From: Herbaspirillum rhizosphaerae_A | GTDB taxonomy: Bacteria; Pseudomonadota; Gammaproteobacteria; Burkholderiales; Burkholderiaceae_D | Assembly: GCF_046025915.1 (NCBI RefSeq) | Contig: NZ_JAQQFR010000001.1 | Coordinates: 248,001 to 312,000 of the forward strand | DNA: 64,000 nt | Direction of reading: 5' to 3' | Shown here: positions 8,629 through 18,400 of the stretch, piece after piece | Position numbering within the stretch: position 1 is the first letter of the stretch | How the letters are laid out: each line of letters starts with the position of its first letter | Notes under the pieces: generated by a model | Databases searched by the model: none | The model's input: the letters and a program-made list of their open reading frames with translations, nothing else | What the model was told of the DNA's origin: nothing | Position numbers and translations under genes: made by a program

Positions 8629-9627
8629 ATGAGCTTTGACGAACGTACCCTGAACGGCATGAGCGTGCTGGTCGCCATCGTCGATTGCGGCAGCTTTGCG
8701 GCGGCGGCCGACGTCCTCAACATGTCGCCGCCGGGCGTGAGCCGCGCGGTGGCCCGGCTGGAGACGCGGCTCGGCATTCGTCTGTTTGATCGCACCACGC
8801 GCTCGGTGATGCTGACCGACGAAGGCCGCCGCTTTTATGAGCAGGTGCAACCTTTGCTGGCCGGGCTGGAGGACGCCGCCACCAGCGCCTCCGAAGGCGT
8901 CAAAACCGTGCGCGGGCGCTTGCGCATCAACATCGATCCGTTCTTTTCGCGGCTGTTGCTGGGGCCGCAACTGGGCAACTTCCTTGAACGCCATCCGCAG
9001 CTGGAACTCGACCTCGTCACGCGGGATCGTCTCGGCGACATGATCGGCGACGGCTTCGACCTGGCGCTGCGCTTCGGCCATCCCAAGCCGTCGACGCTGG
9101 TGGCGCGCAAGCTGTTCGATTCACGCATCATCACGGTGGCGGCGCCATCCTATCTGGCGCGCCATGGCCGCCCCGCCACACCACAGGATCTGGAGCAAGG
9201 CCACGTCTGCATCCTGTTTCGCGAACCGGAAAGCGGCCGGCCGTTTTCATGGGAATTCCACCGCGGCCGCAAAAAGCTGGAACTGCATCTCAGCGGCCAG
9301 CTCACCCTCAACGATGCCGGCACGCTGTGGAGCACCTGTCTTGCCGGCTACGGCATCGCGCAGATGATGGACATCGGTTCGGAAGGCTTCCTCGCCGACG
9401 GCAGCATGGTCGACCTCTTTCCCGACTGGCCGGATGAACGCTATCCGCTGTATGCGCTGTATCCGTCGCGCCATCATGTGCCGGCCAAGACGCGTGCCTT
9501 TCTGGAGTTCTTGACGGAAATCGGTGCGGCCGACAGCATGGCAACGCCGCCGCCGGCTATCAGTGCGGCCGTCAGCACCGCCAACCCCGCCGCAAAGACT
9601 GTGGCAAAAAGTCGCCGCAAGATGTAA
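8629..9627 (+). CDS. LysR-family transcriptional regulator
   Basis: 332 residues from the ATG at 8629, where AGAGGAGGA (8615-8623) is an excellent ribosome site. HTH: VDCGSFAAAADVLNMSPPGVSRAVARLE, then GIRLFDRTTRSVMLTDEGRRFY, typical of the large DsdC/PecT-like betaproteobacterial LysR group. The effector domain covers roughly residues 90-300. The last about 35 residues are an Ala/Pro/Lys-rich tail (TPPPAISAAV...KSRRKM) beyond the usual family end. It is divergent from the NmrA-like gene, its likely target. Confidence 0.88.
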   Translation: MSFDERTLNGMSVLVAIVDCGSFAAAADVLNMSPPGVSRAVARLETRLGIRLFDRTTRSVMLTDEGRRFYEQVQPLLAGLEDAATSASEGVKTVRGRLRINIDPFFSRLLLGPQLGNFLERHPQLELDLVTRDRLGDMIGDGFDLALRFGHPKPSTLVARKLFDSRIITVAAPSYLARHGRPATPQDLEQGHVCILFREPESGRPFSWEFHRGRKKLELHLSGQLTLNDAGTLWSTCLAGYGIAQMMDIGSEGFLADGSMVDLFPDWPDERYPLYALYPSRHHVPAKTRAFLEFLTEIGAADSMATPPPAISAAVSTANPAAKTVAKSRRKM

Positions 9628-9711
9628 AAACCGGGCCGGGCGCGGGATTTCTCATTACACTTGTTGTTACCGCTGCATTTTCTCCAGATCATAAGAAGAA
9701 GGAGAAGCAAC

Positions 9712-11358
9712 TTGAACCGGTCCCGCCTCATCTTTGTCACCATCTTGCTGGCCCTCGTCGGCGCAGCGCTGCCGCTCGTCATCATGTTGTATTTTTCCTG
9801 GTCGCGGGCCGTGACCGATGAGCAGAGCCGCCTCACCCTCTACGCCCAGCAAGCCATCCTGCGCGCCAACATCTCCTTCAATGAAATCCGCTCGGCGCTG
9901 CACGCCATCGAGCCGCTCAACCTCAAGCCCTGCTCCGACACCCACATCGCGCGCATGCGCCAGCTCACCGTCAACACCCGGTCGATCGAAGAAATCGGCT
10001 ACTTCCGCGACGGCAAGCTGCAATGCACCTCATGGGGCCGCAACGATAAATATGTCGAGCAGACGCCGGCCGATTTTGTCACGGCCGACGGCCTGGAAGT
10101 CACCCTGCGCGTCTCGCCGGTCGTCACCCAGGGCAACCCGATGATGGCGATCCAGTACCGCTCGCACAATGTGCTGACGGTGCCGTCGCGTTTCGTCGAC
10201 GTCATCGTCGATTCCGGCGTGCAACTGGCAACGGTAACCGAGCAAGGCTTTGTGCTGGGCGAACAGAATTCGCCCGACGCCATGCTGGTGCGCGACATCG
10301 TCGCCGCACCTGCCAACAGGGTCGACGACGACTACCTGATCGCCTCGGTGCGTGCGTCGGGATTGATTGCCATCGCCATCGAACCGCGCAGCTACCTGTT
10401 CAAGCGGCTGCGGCAGGAGCAACTGATTCTGCTGCCGATCGGCGCAGCGATTGCCGCGCTCATCGTCGCCGCCATGGTGTGGGGCTTGCGGCGACGGCTG
10501 TCGTCGCTGGGCGAACTCAACGTCGCCATCAAGCGGCGTGAGTTCATCGTGCATTACCAACCCATTGTCGAACTGCGCACCGGCCTGTGCGTCGGCGCCG
10601 AGGCGCTGGTGCGCTGGCAACGTCCCGACGGCAGCATGGTCAGGCCCGACCTCTTCATCCCGCTGGCCGAAGAGAGCGGACTGATCCTGCCCATCACCGA
10701 CCAGGTCATCGCACACGTGGTCGCCGACCTGCGCGCCACGCTCGCAGCGGAGCGGCATCTGCACATCGCCATCAACCTCAGCGCCGACGACATCAAGACC
10801 GGACGCGCGCTGGCCTCGGTGCAGGCCGCGCTCAAGAACACCGACATCGAAGCGCAGCAAATCTGGCTGGAAGCCACCGAGCGCGGCTTCATGGACGTCA
10901 ACTCCGCACGCGTCACGCTGACCAACGCGCGCGCCGCAGGACATGCGGTCGCCATCGACGACTTCGGCACCGGCTATTCCAGCCTGTCTTATCTGCAGAG
11001 CCTGCCGCTGGATTCGCTCAAGATCGACAAGTCCTTCATCGACACCATCGGCACCGATTCCGCCACCAGCAGCGTGACGCCGCACATCATCGGCATGGCC
11101 AAAACGCTCAAGCTGAAAATCGTCGCCGAAGGCGTCGAAACGCAGGAGCAGGCCGACTACCTGCGCAAGCACGAGGTCGAATTCGTGCAAGGCTGGCTCT
11201 ATGCCAAGGCCATGCCGGCGACAGAATTCATCGCCTACTACCAGCACAATCTTGCCCAGCATCAAGGCATCGTCGCCACAACGCTGCCCGTCCCTCCGGC
11301 CGCACCCATGCAGCAGGCAACGGTTTCAATAGACGACGATCCACCCACCTCAGGCTGA
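9712..11358 (+). CDS. CSS-motif EAL-domain cyclic-di-GMP phosphodiesterase
   Basis: 548 residues from the TTG at 9712, preceded by AAGGAG at 9698-9703; the longer frame adds 17 residues without a ribosome site. Order: transmembrane helix at 6-30, periplasmic CSS domain with PCSDTHI (Cys74) and LQCTSWG (Cys105), second helix about 240-262, then a cytoplasmic EAL domain. EAL residues are intact: E297-A-L, ESGLILPI, INLSADD, EATERGF, DDFGTGYSSLSYLQ, KIDKSFI and EGVETQEQADYL, so hydrolysis of c-di-GMP is expected. In known CSS-EAL proteins, the periplasmic cysteines sense redox state through disulfide formation. No GGDEF domain is present. The gene stands alone. Confidence 0.92.
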   Translation: MNRSRLIFVTILLALVGAALPLVIMLYFSWSRAVTDEQSRLTLYAQQAILRANISFNEIRSALHAIEPLNLKPCSDTHIARMRQLTVNTRSIEEIGYFRDGKLQCTSWGRNDKYVEQTPADFVTADGLEVTLRVSPVVTQGNPMMAIQYRSHNVLTVPSRFVDVIVDSGVQLATVTEQGFVLGEQNSPDAMLVRDIVAAPANRVDDDYLIASVRASGLIAIAIEPRSYLFKRLRQEQLILLPIGAAIAALIVAAMVWGLRRRLSSLGELNVAIKRREFIVHYQPIVELRTGLCVGAEALVRWQRPDGSMVRPDLFIPLAEESGLILPITDQVIAHVVADLRATLAAERHLHIAINLSADDIKTGRALASVQAALKNTDIEAQQIWLEATERGFMDVNSARVTLTNARAAGHAVAIDDFGTGYSSLSYLQSLPLDSLKIDKSFIDTIGTDSATSSVTPHIIGMAKTLKLKIVAEGVETQEQADYLRKHEVEFVQGWLYAKAMPATEFIAYYQHNLAQHQGIVATTLPVPPAAPMQQATVSIDDDPPTSG

Positions 11359-11480
11359 GACCATCCCTCTCCGGCAAGCTGATCGGCTTGTGCGTTGTCC
11401 GCACAGATTTTGATGACCTGTGACAATGCATGCCCGCGTAGACCAATACCAAGGCTAAGCTGGCAAGTCATGCATCGCGG

Positions 11481-11540
11481 TAATGCCTTTTGCCCCAAAA
11501 GGTAATTCCAAATCAGGCAACCCTCTTCCATACTTGGCCG
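11481..11540 (+). promoter_or_regulatory. LysR-type operator and promoter upstream of the MFS gene
   Basis: CCTTTTG (11486-11492), CCC, CAAAAGG (11496-11502) is a perfect 7-3-7 inverted repeat with T-N11-A form. It is followed by TTCCAA (11506-11511), a 17-nt spacer and CATACT (11529-11534), a plausible sigma-70 promoter. The same arrangement with identical spacing occurs at 23115-23166 before the benzoylformate decarboxylase gene. The promoter would give a leader of about 150 nt to the ATG at 11693. Nothing else was recognised between 11359 and 11692. Confidence 0.75.
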
Positions 11541-11692
11541 CACAAAAATCGCGTCGGCACGAGCCGCGCGCGAACTGTCAGACACCTATAAAAATAGCGA
11601 CAAAAAATTCAAGGAGACAAGGCCATGCTGCAAGACAGAGTGGAAGTACACGTCACAATAGAAGTGGAAACAATCCGCGCAGAGGCAGCAGC

Positions 11693-13057
11693 ATGAGCGC
11701 CTCCATCGACATCGGCAGGACTCTCGACGACGGCGTCTTCACCACGATGCAAAAGTTTGTGGTCTGTCTGGCGGCGCTGTCCATCGTCATGGATGGTTTT
11801 GACGGCCAGTTGATCGGCTTCGCGATTCCGGTGCTGATCAAGGAATGGGGCATCACCCGCAGCGCCTTTGCACCGGCGGTCGCCGCCGGATTGATCGGCA
11901 TGGGTATCGGCAGCGCCTGCGCCGGCTTGTTTGCCGACCGCTTCGGCCGCCGTTGGGCCATCATCGGCAGCGTATTGATCTTTGGTGTGGCCACCTGCGC
12001 CATCGGCCTCGCACCCGACGTGCTGACCATCGCCATCCTGCGCCTGATCGCCGGCTTCGGCATCGGCGGCGCATTGCCCAGCTCCACCACCATGACGGCA
12101 GAATTCACGCCCTCCAAACATCGCACCGTCGCCGTCACCGCCACCATCGTCTGCGTGCCGCTGGGCGGCATGCTGGCAGGCTTGTTTGCCGGCGCAGTGA
12201 TGCCGCTATACGGCTGGCGCGGCTTGTTCTTCATCGGCGGCGCATTGCCGCTGGTGCTCGCCGTACTGCTCATCCTCGCCCTGCCTGAATCGCCACGCTA
12301 CCTCGCCCGCCGTAAGCAACGCTGGCCAGAACTGCGCAAGCTGCTCGCCCGCATGGCACGCAACGTCAACACCGCCACCGGCTTCACGGATGCCGGCGAA
12401 CAAAAGGCAGAACAACGCCTCGGCTTCCGCGCCCTCTTCAGCGACGGCCGCGCACGCGACACCATCGCCATCTGGTGCGCCTTCTTCATGTGTTTGCTGG
12501 CGGTATACAGCGCCTTCAGCTGGCTGCCCACCATGCTCGCCGCAGAGGGCCTCAACGTCGCCATCGCTGGCGCCGGACTGACTGCCTACAATTTAGGCGG
12601 CGTCATCGGCGCACTGGTCTGCGCCGTCGCGATCACGCGCTACGGCTCACGCGGCCCGCTGCTCCTGTGCAGCATCGGCGGCGTCGCCAGCGCTTTGCTG
12701 TTGTTGGGTGTGGATGCTTCGCACGCCACCGGCGTCTTCATCTTTGGCCTCGGCATGCACGGCCTGTTTGTGAATGCCGTGCAATCCACCATGTTCGCGC
12801 TGTGTGCCTACATCTACCCGACCGGCGTGCGCGCCACCGGCACAGCCTCAGCCCTGGCCTTCGGCCGTCTCGGTGCGATTCTCAGTGCATTTGCGGGAGC
12901 GATAGTGATCACCGGCGCGGGAGCCAACGGTTATCTGGTGATGCTGGGAACGGCGATGGTGTTTGTGTTTGGAGCGTTGCTGGTGGTGCGGGGGCATATT
13001 CCGAGGTTGGGTAAACAGGAACATGTTGTCGCCAAGGAGGTGCTAAGCAAGGGGTAG
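11693..13057 (+). CDS. MFS transporter, aromatic acid:H+ symporter (AAHS) type
   Basis: 454 residues from the ATG at 11693 (AGAGG 7-11 nt upstream); the frame is open further upstream but that part is the promoter/leader. Twelve hydrophobic segments are apparent. AAHS features: the TM1 signature VMDGFDGQLIGFAIP (D-G-F-D), the loop 2-3 motif GLFADRFGRRWAIIGSV and the LPESPRYLARR segment after TM6. AAHS proteins import benzoate-type acids by proton symport. Its promoter matches that of the benzoylformate decarboxylase gene 10 kb away, so it probably imports benzoylformate, mandelate or a related aromatic acid. Confidence 0.88.
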   Translation: MSASIDIGRTLDDGVFTTMQKFVVCLAALSIVMDGFDGQLIGFAIPVLIKEWGITRSAFAPAVAAGLIGMGIGSACAGLFADRFGRRWAIIGSVLIFGVATCAIGLAPDVLTIAILRLIAGFGIGGALPSSTTMTAEFTPSKHRTVAVTATIVCVPLGGMLAGLFAGAVMPLYGWRGLFFIGGALPLVLAVLLILALPESPRYLARRKQRWPELRKLLARMARNVNTATGFTDAGEQKAEQRLGFRALFSDGRARDTIAIWCAFFMCLLAVYSAFSWLPTMLAAEGLNVAIAGAGLTAYNLGGVIGALVCAVAITRYGSRGPLLLCSIGGVASALLLLGVDASHATGVFIFGLGMHGLFVNAVQSTMFALCAYIYPTGVRATGTASALAFGRLGAILSAFAGAIVITGAGANGYLVMLGTAMVFVFGALLVVRGHIPRLGKQEHVVAKEVLSKG

Positions 13058-13071
13058 CAGAAACATACAAG

Positions 13072-13100
13072 AAAAAGGCTCGCACGTTGCGAGCCTTTTT
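13072..13100. terminator. Bidirectional intrinsic terminator
   Basis: AAAAAGGCTCGCA (13072-13084) and TGCGAGCCTTTTT (13088-13100) form a perfect 13-bp stem with a 3-nt loop and T-runs on both strands. It ends the MFS transcript and also the converging hipA transcript, and marks the left border of the 13133-22105 block. Confidence 0.92.
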
Positions 13101-13132
13101 CTTATCTAAAGTCTCTGCGCCATCTGCGGTTT

Positions 13133-14401
13133 TCACTCGGCAAGCCGAAAGGCGTCTGCCATGCGATCCTGCTCGCGCCCGGACAGGCCCAGGTTACCGG
13201 CCAGGGTTCGCCACTGGGCGACGACCTGCCGAAAGTCCTCGATGATTTCGTCCGCCTCGCGCAGCTCCACGCGGAAATACCCTGCGACTTCCCGGACCAG
13301 TTCAAGATCGAGGGCGTTGTCCACCTCCGTGATGTTGAGCTTCAGTCCATCGGCATGGGGAACAGGATTCATGTCGTAGGCCTGGGAGAGTTTCCAGCCA
13401 TTTCCCGGCACCAGGATGAAGCCGTGGTTGCGCAGGTGGTCGTCCGTGTTGGAGACGAGGATATTGAAGACGATGCGCGACCATAGTTCGCGCAGATCTT
13501 GATTCGGTTGCGCGCCCCGATGCATGAGCACTTCTGCGAGTTCCAGGTAGCTCACCCCGGTCGAGGCATCGTCGCCATCGCCGTGTCCGGTCATGGTCAT
13601 TGCCGAAGCAAAATGCAGCCGGCGGCCTGTGTCGGTGCGATCGAAACGGCGCACCATGAAGCAGTGATAGTCGCTGGCGAATTTGCGGGCCTGAGCCGAC
13701 GCGACATTCAGGCCGCAGCCACTGGCAAGGGCATTCACCACCATTTCCCAGCCGCCGACATCGTAAGTATCCCGGGTGCTGGGAAACTTGGCGATGTGCA
13801 AATGCCCTGCATCGTCCGCGACGCTCGCCTTGGGTCTGGCGCCGCCCAGCGATCCGCCCGGGGCGATAAGCATGCGCAACCAATCCTGGCCTTCGGCAGC
13901 GATGTTATCCGGATCCTCCTCAAGCGCGCGGCTGGCCTGCTCCAACGCACGGATTTCAGCGAAAGGCGGAGCGGCGACGTGGATGCGGTTGTCAAGGAAA
14001 TCGCCGTCGTCCTCCAGGCAGAAACGCAGCGCACCCACGCGGTACAGGTCGTGCACACCAAGCAGGTAGTCCGATTCGTAGAAACGTGCCTGCGCGGGCA
14101 CCAGGCCCGCCCGCTTGTCGCGCTCGAACCGGCGGTCCATCAGCAAGCGCCCCCACCGATCCGGACAGGAGTCATCGAAGACGCCGAACTTGTCTCTGGG
14201 CGCTGCAGGATGCTGTGGTCCGCCGAAGAGCTGGATGCTCGGATCCAACTGCAACCCGGCAAACTGTGGATCGACTAGTGCGTCGATATCGTATTCGAAC
14301 TCGAACAACTCGGTCGCCCGGGTTCTGCGACTGTGCAGAAAGCCAAGTCGTCGAGGGCTGGCAAGCCCATCCCAATCTGCATACACCGCAATCATGCTCA
14401 T
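13133..14401 (-). CDS. hipA: HipA-family serine/threonine kinase toxin
   Basis: 422 residues, close to the 440 of E. coli HipA. Visible kinase features: Gly-rich loop APGGSLGGARPKA with a candidate autophosphorylation Ser184, LHIAKFPS (ATP-binding Lys), FNILVSNTDDHLRNHGF with catalytic Asp320 region, and LSQAYDMNPV as the metal-binding Asp motif. Known HipA kinases phosphorylate glutamyl-tRNA synthetase or related targets, causing growth arrest and persistence. The start overlaps the stop of the upstream hipB-like gene by 4 bp (ATGA), so translation is coupled. It belongs to the longer HipA/YjjJ-like group rather than the split HipS/HipT type. Confidence 0.88.
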   Translation of the reverse strand: MSMIAVYADWDGLASPRRLGFLHSRRTRATELFEFEYDIDALVDPQFAGLQLDPSIQLFGGPQHPAAPRDKFGVFDDSCPDRWGRLLMDRRFERDKRAGLVPAQARFYESDYLLGVHDLYRVGALRFCLEDDGDFLDNRIHVAAPPFAEIRALEQASRALEEDPDNIAAEGQDWLRMLIAPGGSLGGARPKASVADDAGHLHIAKFPSTRDTYDVGGWEMVVNALASGCGLNVASAQARKFASDYHCFMVRRFDRTDTGRRLHFASAMTMTGHGDGDDASTGVSYLELAEVLMHRGAQPNQDLRELWSRIVFNILVSNTDDHLRNHGFILVPGNGWKLSQAYDMNPVPHADGLKLNITEVDNALDLELVREVAGYFRVELREADEIIEDFRQVVAQWRTLAGNLGLSGREQDRMADAFRLAE

Positions 14402-14937
14402 GACTCAACCTGCCGTTTGCGTTTGGGCTTCTTCAGCAATGACGCCAGAGAATCGGTGCTGGTCGTGGTGGAGATAAGCTCGCCAGTGATGGCGTCCCTC
14501 TCAGATGCCGGCTTGTTGACTTTCATCTCCGGCTGTTTCGTCTTGATTGAAATGGAGCCGTGCGAAATATGGTCTATCGCTGGCTCGTTGCGAACCGTTT
14601 TGCTAACCGTTTTGCTGGATGACACACGACCACTGTGTACAACTTCGTTCTTCATCAACCGCGCGTCCTGGAGTTTCCGGCCGAGCTCGTCGGCAGCCGC
14701 GAGTTTGGCGAGATCCCCGGCCAGCCCAAGGATCTGCATGACGGACAGATAAGCGCCTATCGTGACGCCTGCCCCGCCAGCTTCCAGCGAGCGCAGAGTC
14801 ATGGGAGACATCCCGGCGCGCTCGGCAACCTGTTTGGCCGTGAGCTTGCGACGCAGACGCGCAAGCTTGAGCCGCTCGCCTAATTCGATGAGCAGCTTGC
14901 TGGTTGACGGCAAGAGCGGAGCTGTCTTCTTGGCCAT
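14398..14937 (-). CDS. hipB: HipB-like XRE-family antitoxin with long C-terminal tail
   Basis: 179 residues if started at the ATG at 14937 (MAKKTAPLLPSTSK); the frame is open 26 codons further, but those codons lie in the operator. A Cro/CI HTH spans roughly residues 19-80 (LGERLKLARLRRKL, TAKQVAERAGMSPMTLRSLE, AGGAGVTIGAYLSVMQILGL). The remaining about 95 residues are polar and basic (KTVSKTVRNE ... KKPKRKRQVES), much longer than the tail of E. coli HipB (88 aa in total). Known HipB proteins neutralise HipA and repress the operon through inverted repeats; such repeats are present immediately upstream. Confidence 0.85.
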   Translation of the reverse strand: MAKKTAPLLPSTSKLLIELGERLKLARLRRKLTAKQVAERAGMSPMTLRSLEAGGAGVTIGAYLSVMQILGLAGDLAKLAAADELGRKLQDARLMKNEVVHSGRVSSSKTVSKTVRNEPAIDHISHGSISIKTKQPEMKVNKPASERDAITGELISTTTSTDSLASLLKKPKRKRQVES

Positions 14938-14940
14938 GGC

Positions 14941-14985
14941 GATAATATTCCATCTTTTTTTATCAAGAACAGCCAGAATATTATC
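14941..14985. promoter_or_regulatory. Operator unit 1 of hipBA, perfect 10-bp dyad overlapping the ribosome site
   Basis: GATAATATTC (14941-14950) and GAATATTATC (14976-14985) are exact reverse complements separated by 25 nt. The left arm starts 4 nt from the hipB start codon and includes the GGA of its ribosome site, so bound repressor would sit on the initiation region. A second, slightly diverged copy follows at 15048-15099. HipB binding is inferred from the position. Confidence 0.75.
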
Positions 14986-15047
14986 ACTTTCATTGAAATT
15001 TGACCAATACAGCATCGCGCTAGCGCGTCATTCGCCACAGGAAAGGA

Positions 15048-15099
15048 GATAATATTTCACACTTTTTATCAAATAAACGCCAGAATAATAGCATTATCA
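15048..15099. repeat. Operator unit 2 of hipBA (diverged duplicate)
   Basis: This segment repeats the plan of 14941-14985: GATAATATTTCA, then CTTTTTATCAA, CGCCAGAATA and ATTATC at the end. It carries substitutions and a short insertion (AATAGC) before the last arm. The start-to-start distance is 107 bp. Duplicate operators of this kind are typical for cooperative repression in TA operons. The rest of 15100-15395 has no recognised element apart from a doubtful small ORF. Confidence 0.65.
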
Positions 15100-15212
15100 G
15101 CATCGCATGATAATTGATGAGCAGGCGGCCTGCCTCTATTGGCGGAACGCGTTAACGTTTTCGTGAAACATCACCGTTCTGTTAGCAAATTTACTCGGCG
15201 ATTAAGGTTTTA

Positions 15213-15413
15213 ATGAGCAGAGATGCCTGTTTTGTCTGGGACAAGGCGGTACCGGGCGGCGTAATCGTACCCATATCCACAAGTATCACGGAGTCGTCCG
15301 AGTTTCGTGCAGGCTACCTGCAACTCGTGGACGACCGCCGGACAGTGTGCATTGAGGAGGCAGTCCAATCCGCAGTTGAAGACTGCAGAAGGCCATCAAA
15401 CGGAAACGACTGA
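15213..15413 (+). CDS. Small ORF, doubtful
   Basis: A 66-residue frame (MSRDACFVWDKAVPGG...) lies opposite to its neighbours in the gap between hipB and the helicase gene, overlapping the end of the latter by 18 bp. It begins TTTTAATGAGC with only a weak AAGG nearby. The composition is protein-like (VVPIST..., YLQLVDDRRTVCIEEAV), but no family is recognised. It could be a remnant of a disrupted gene. Confidence 0.25.
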   Translation: MSRDACFVWDKAVPGGVIVPISTSITESSEFRAGYLQLVDDRRTVCIEEAVQSAVEDCRRPSNGND

Positions 15414-18400
15414 TAGATCCATGCGCAAATAACGGACCAAGATGTCAGGAATGATCGCCAATATTTCTTCCTGCTGCGCGCTGGGCTGATCCCCTTGCTC
15501 TTCGATAATGGTTTCGATACCGTCACTGAACGCTTCCTCGTCAACCCCAGTAGAGTAACTTGGACTGCCCATGAGAATTTCAAATTTTTGTGCTCGGCTA
15601 TACACCACCCGATATTGGAACTCCTCGTAGTTATTGGCAAGAAATGGAATGCCAATTTCAATACGGATGTCCGGCGTATTCTCAGCCAGAGAATTTACTC
15701 GATCAAGTCGCCCGTTACGTTGTTCAAGCCGCGCAGGATTCCAAGGTAAGTCATGGTGAATAATCTCAGCACAGTGTCGATGCAGATCGATACCCTCTGA
15801 GCCGATTGCCGTACAGATCAACACATCCGGCATTAGTGGTGAATTGAAGGCTGCGCAAAGACGCCGACGTCGATTGGGGTCGGTAACTTTACCGCTAAGG
15901 GTTTCCACACAATCTACCTTCTGCAGGAAGACTCCTTGCCACAGGCTTTGTCGCTTGGAGTTCTGCCGCAAAGCCAGATTGATTGACCCGCTCTCCTGCA
16001 AGAGCGCCTCCAGAAAACGTATGACACGTCCCGACATGGTTTCATGACCAACCGGCATAGAGAAAAATCCATCCTTGATTCGCTCTGTACGGTCGTCCAG
16101 CTTGCTGAAAAAATCATACCGGGCAATTAAATCGTCACGTAATACAATCTTTCGCAGTCCCTCAAAGAGATCCGACATGATGTTCGCGAGTGCAGGTCCT
16201 TTTTGAGTTGGGTTGCCATCTGCTCCCAATAATTGCCGCGCTTCTGAATCGATAAGTTGCCACAGCAAACAGTGAAATTCTTTGTCTGATTCCGTCAACC
16301 ATAGATTGCGTCGCCCTTCATACACCCGTTTAATGGTGTCGTCGATATCATCTTCTGTGTCTTCGTCGATAGTTTCTTCTATGCGCTCGCTTCCGTCTCC
16401 ATTTTCACCGTTTAGCAAACTCATCAGTGCCCCATTGGAATCCGCATCAATCGCTCCGGATATGGTGTCGAACAGAGATTTGAAAATGCCGGCCAATGAT
16501 GTCCAACCACAACGCTCCATTGCTTGCTCGGCATGAGACGTCGCCAACATATGCAAATCTATCAAACGAATTGTCCGACGAGGAGATGCCTTCATCCCTG
16601 CTTTCACAATGCAGGACTTGGCGAAAGCGTGCGCTTCGGCAAAATCGCGGTCAGTTGACGGCGCCCAATTGGCTGCCTGGCCATTGGCAGTCAACAAGGA
16701 AAGCCACCACGCATTGTCGACAAAGGCGGTGTTCTTAAGAATCGTATCGCGCTTCAATGCGCCCTGCGACGATTTTGTGTCGAGAAAGCCGTTGATCCGC
16801 AAGCGCAATGCATCTTGTATTTCATCAAGAGTCGCCACCCGTTCGCAAAAAATCAAGGTCTTTCTTCCATCAACAAAGTTCGCAAATGCGCGATCGGTCG
16901 TCGCCGCAACCTTCGGATGCGCGCTCGCTTCCAAAAGTGATTCGAACAAAGCGCTGTACTCCTTAACCGCAGAAGACATCCCGCCCTTTTCTTGAAATTT
17001 CTGCCGACTTTCCCTGAATGCACTTCGACTGGAGGTGATCCCCGCGAGCAGGCGTCCGTTCTCCTGATAAGAATTTTTGGACTGACGTCGAATTAACTGG
17101 TCGAGTCGCATCCCGACAAAATTAATCAGCGCGTCAGTTTCACCGGCATAACCTTTTCCAAGATACAAAGATGTGCGTGAAGACGCGGTGTCAGGAGTAT
17201 TGAAATCCGCACCGATATGGAAATTTCGTTTCTTCCGCCCCTTTGTATGTCTGACCACAATCGTACGCAGCTTCAACTGCAAAGCCACAATGGCCGTACG
17301 ATAATCTCTGGCGGCAACAAAGAAACGACGCAAGACATCGTTGCAACCAGGATCCGAAACGATCTGATCAAGCAAAGCGCTCAGCCCCTCAAGCTCCTGA
17401 TTTTCCAACAACTCACCAAGCAAGCGGATCTCTTCCGGAGCAGCTGAAATTTGTTCCCACGCTTCGCTGAATGCCAGGCTTGTCTTCATGCAGAAATCCA
17501 CCCCTCCCTGCGGCTTGAAAATTGATTCTATCGCTGCGACGGCATTACCCTCCGGGTTGGCGACGAAACCGAAAAGACGTTTTATCTCTTCTTCCTCTAT
17601 CTGGAACGGCGTGGCAGAAAGGATCAGCTTGTTATCAATGCCGGGTGCATATTGTTTTTCGAAATGGCGTGCACCAAGTTTTCCATTCTTCCAGTTGTGC
17701 ACCTCATCAATAACGGCGAGCCCTACGTTTGCAAGACGCAATTTCTCCACCAACAACGCTGCGCAGAGATTCTCAAAAAAGGCGTCAGCACCTTCGCTAT
17801 TTCCTGCCCGAAGTTTAGTTGCCATGCCATCCCAGGCATTACCATGTTGCGATGTCGCCATGACCGCATCCGCCGCCGCTATCAGTCCATACAGATCGAC
17901 CGCCCCCAGCTCTTCGACTTGCTGCACATATGCCGCCCAAACATGGACACGCTTCTGCGGGAGTACGCCTGCGGCGACCAGCGACTTGGCCATCGCCTCG
18001 CGCGTTGGATAGTGCAGTCCGTTCCATAACCGCCCGAGCAAGAACATGCACAATTGTTTATATTGCTCCGAATTGCTGTACGGCTTCTTTAACGCACTCA
18101 TCCCCATGATGAAGATGTTGGCCTCAAAACGATCCTGCTGACAAGCAAATCGCTTAAACAGATTGCTTATCTCCCATCTGGGACATGTCTCATTTTCTAT
18201 CGCCGCGACAATACGCTCAATATCAAGATTTTCTGATCCATTGAGTTCATTGAGAAAAGCATATATCGCATGTTCCGAGAACTGGGAACAAAAACGATAA
18301 AAAGCAATGCTGTCCGATTCAAAGCTACGCAGCTCCGGCCATAGTGTTCGGCGTGAATTGCGCTTGCGCTGATTGTCCCATTCGTTGAAAAAATAGAGAA

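Noticed and set aside
10030..11265. 411-codon minus-strand frame
   Set aside because: It lies fully opposite the EAL phosphodiesterase gene, whose motifs are intact.
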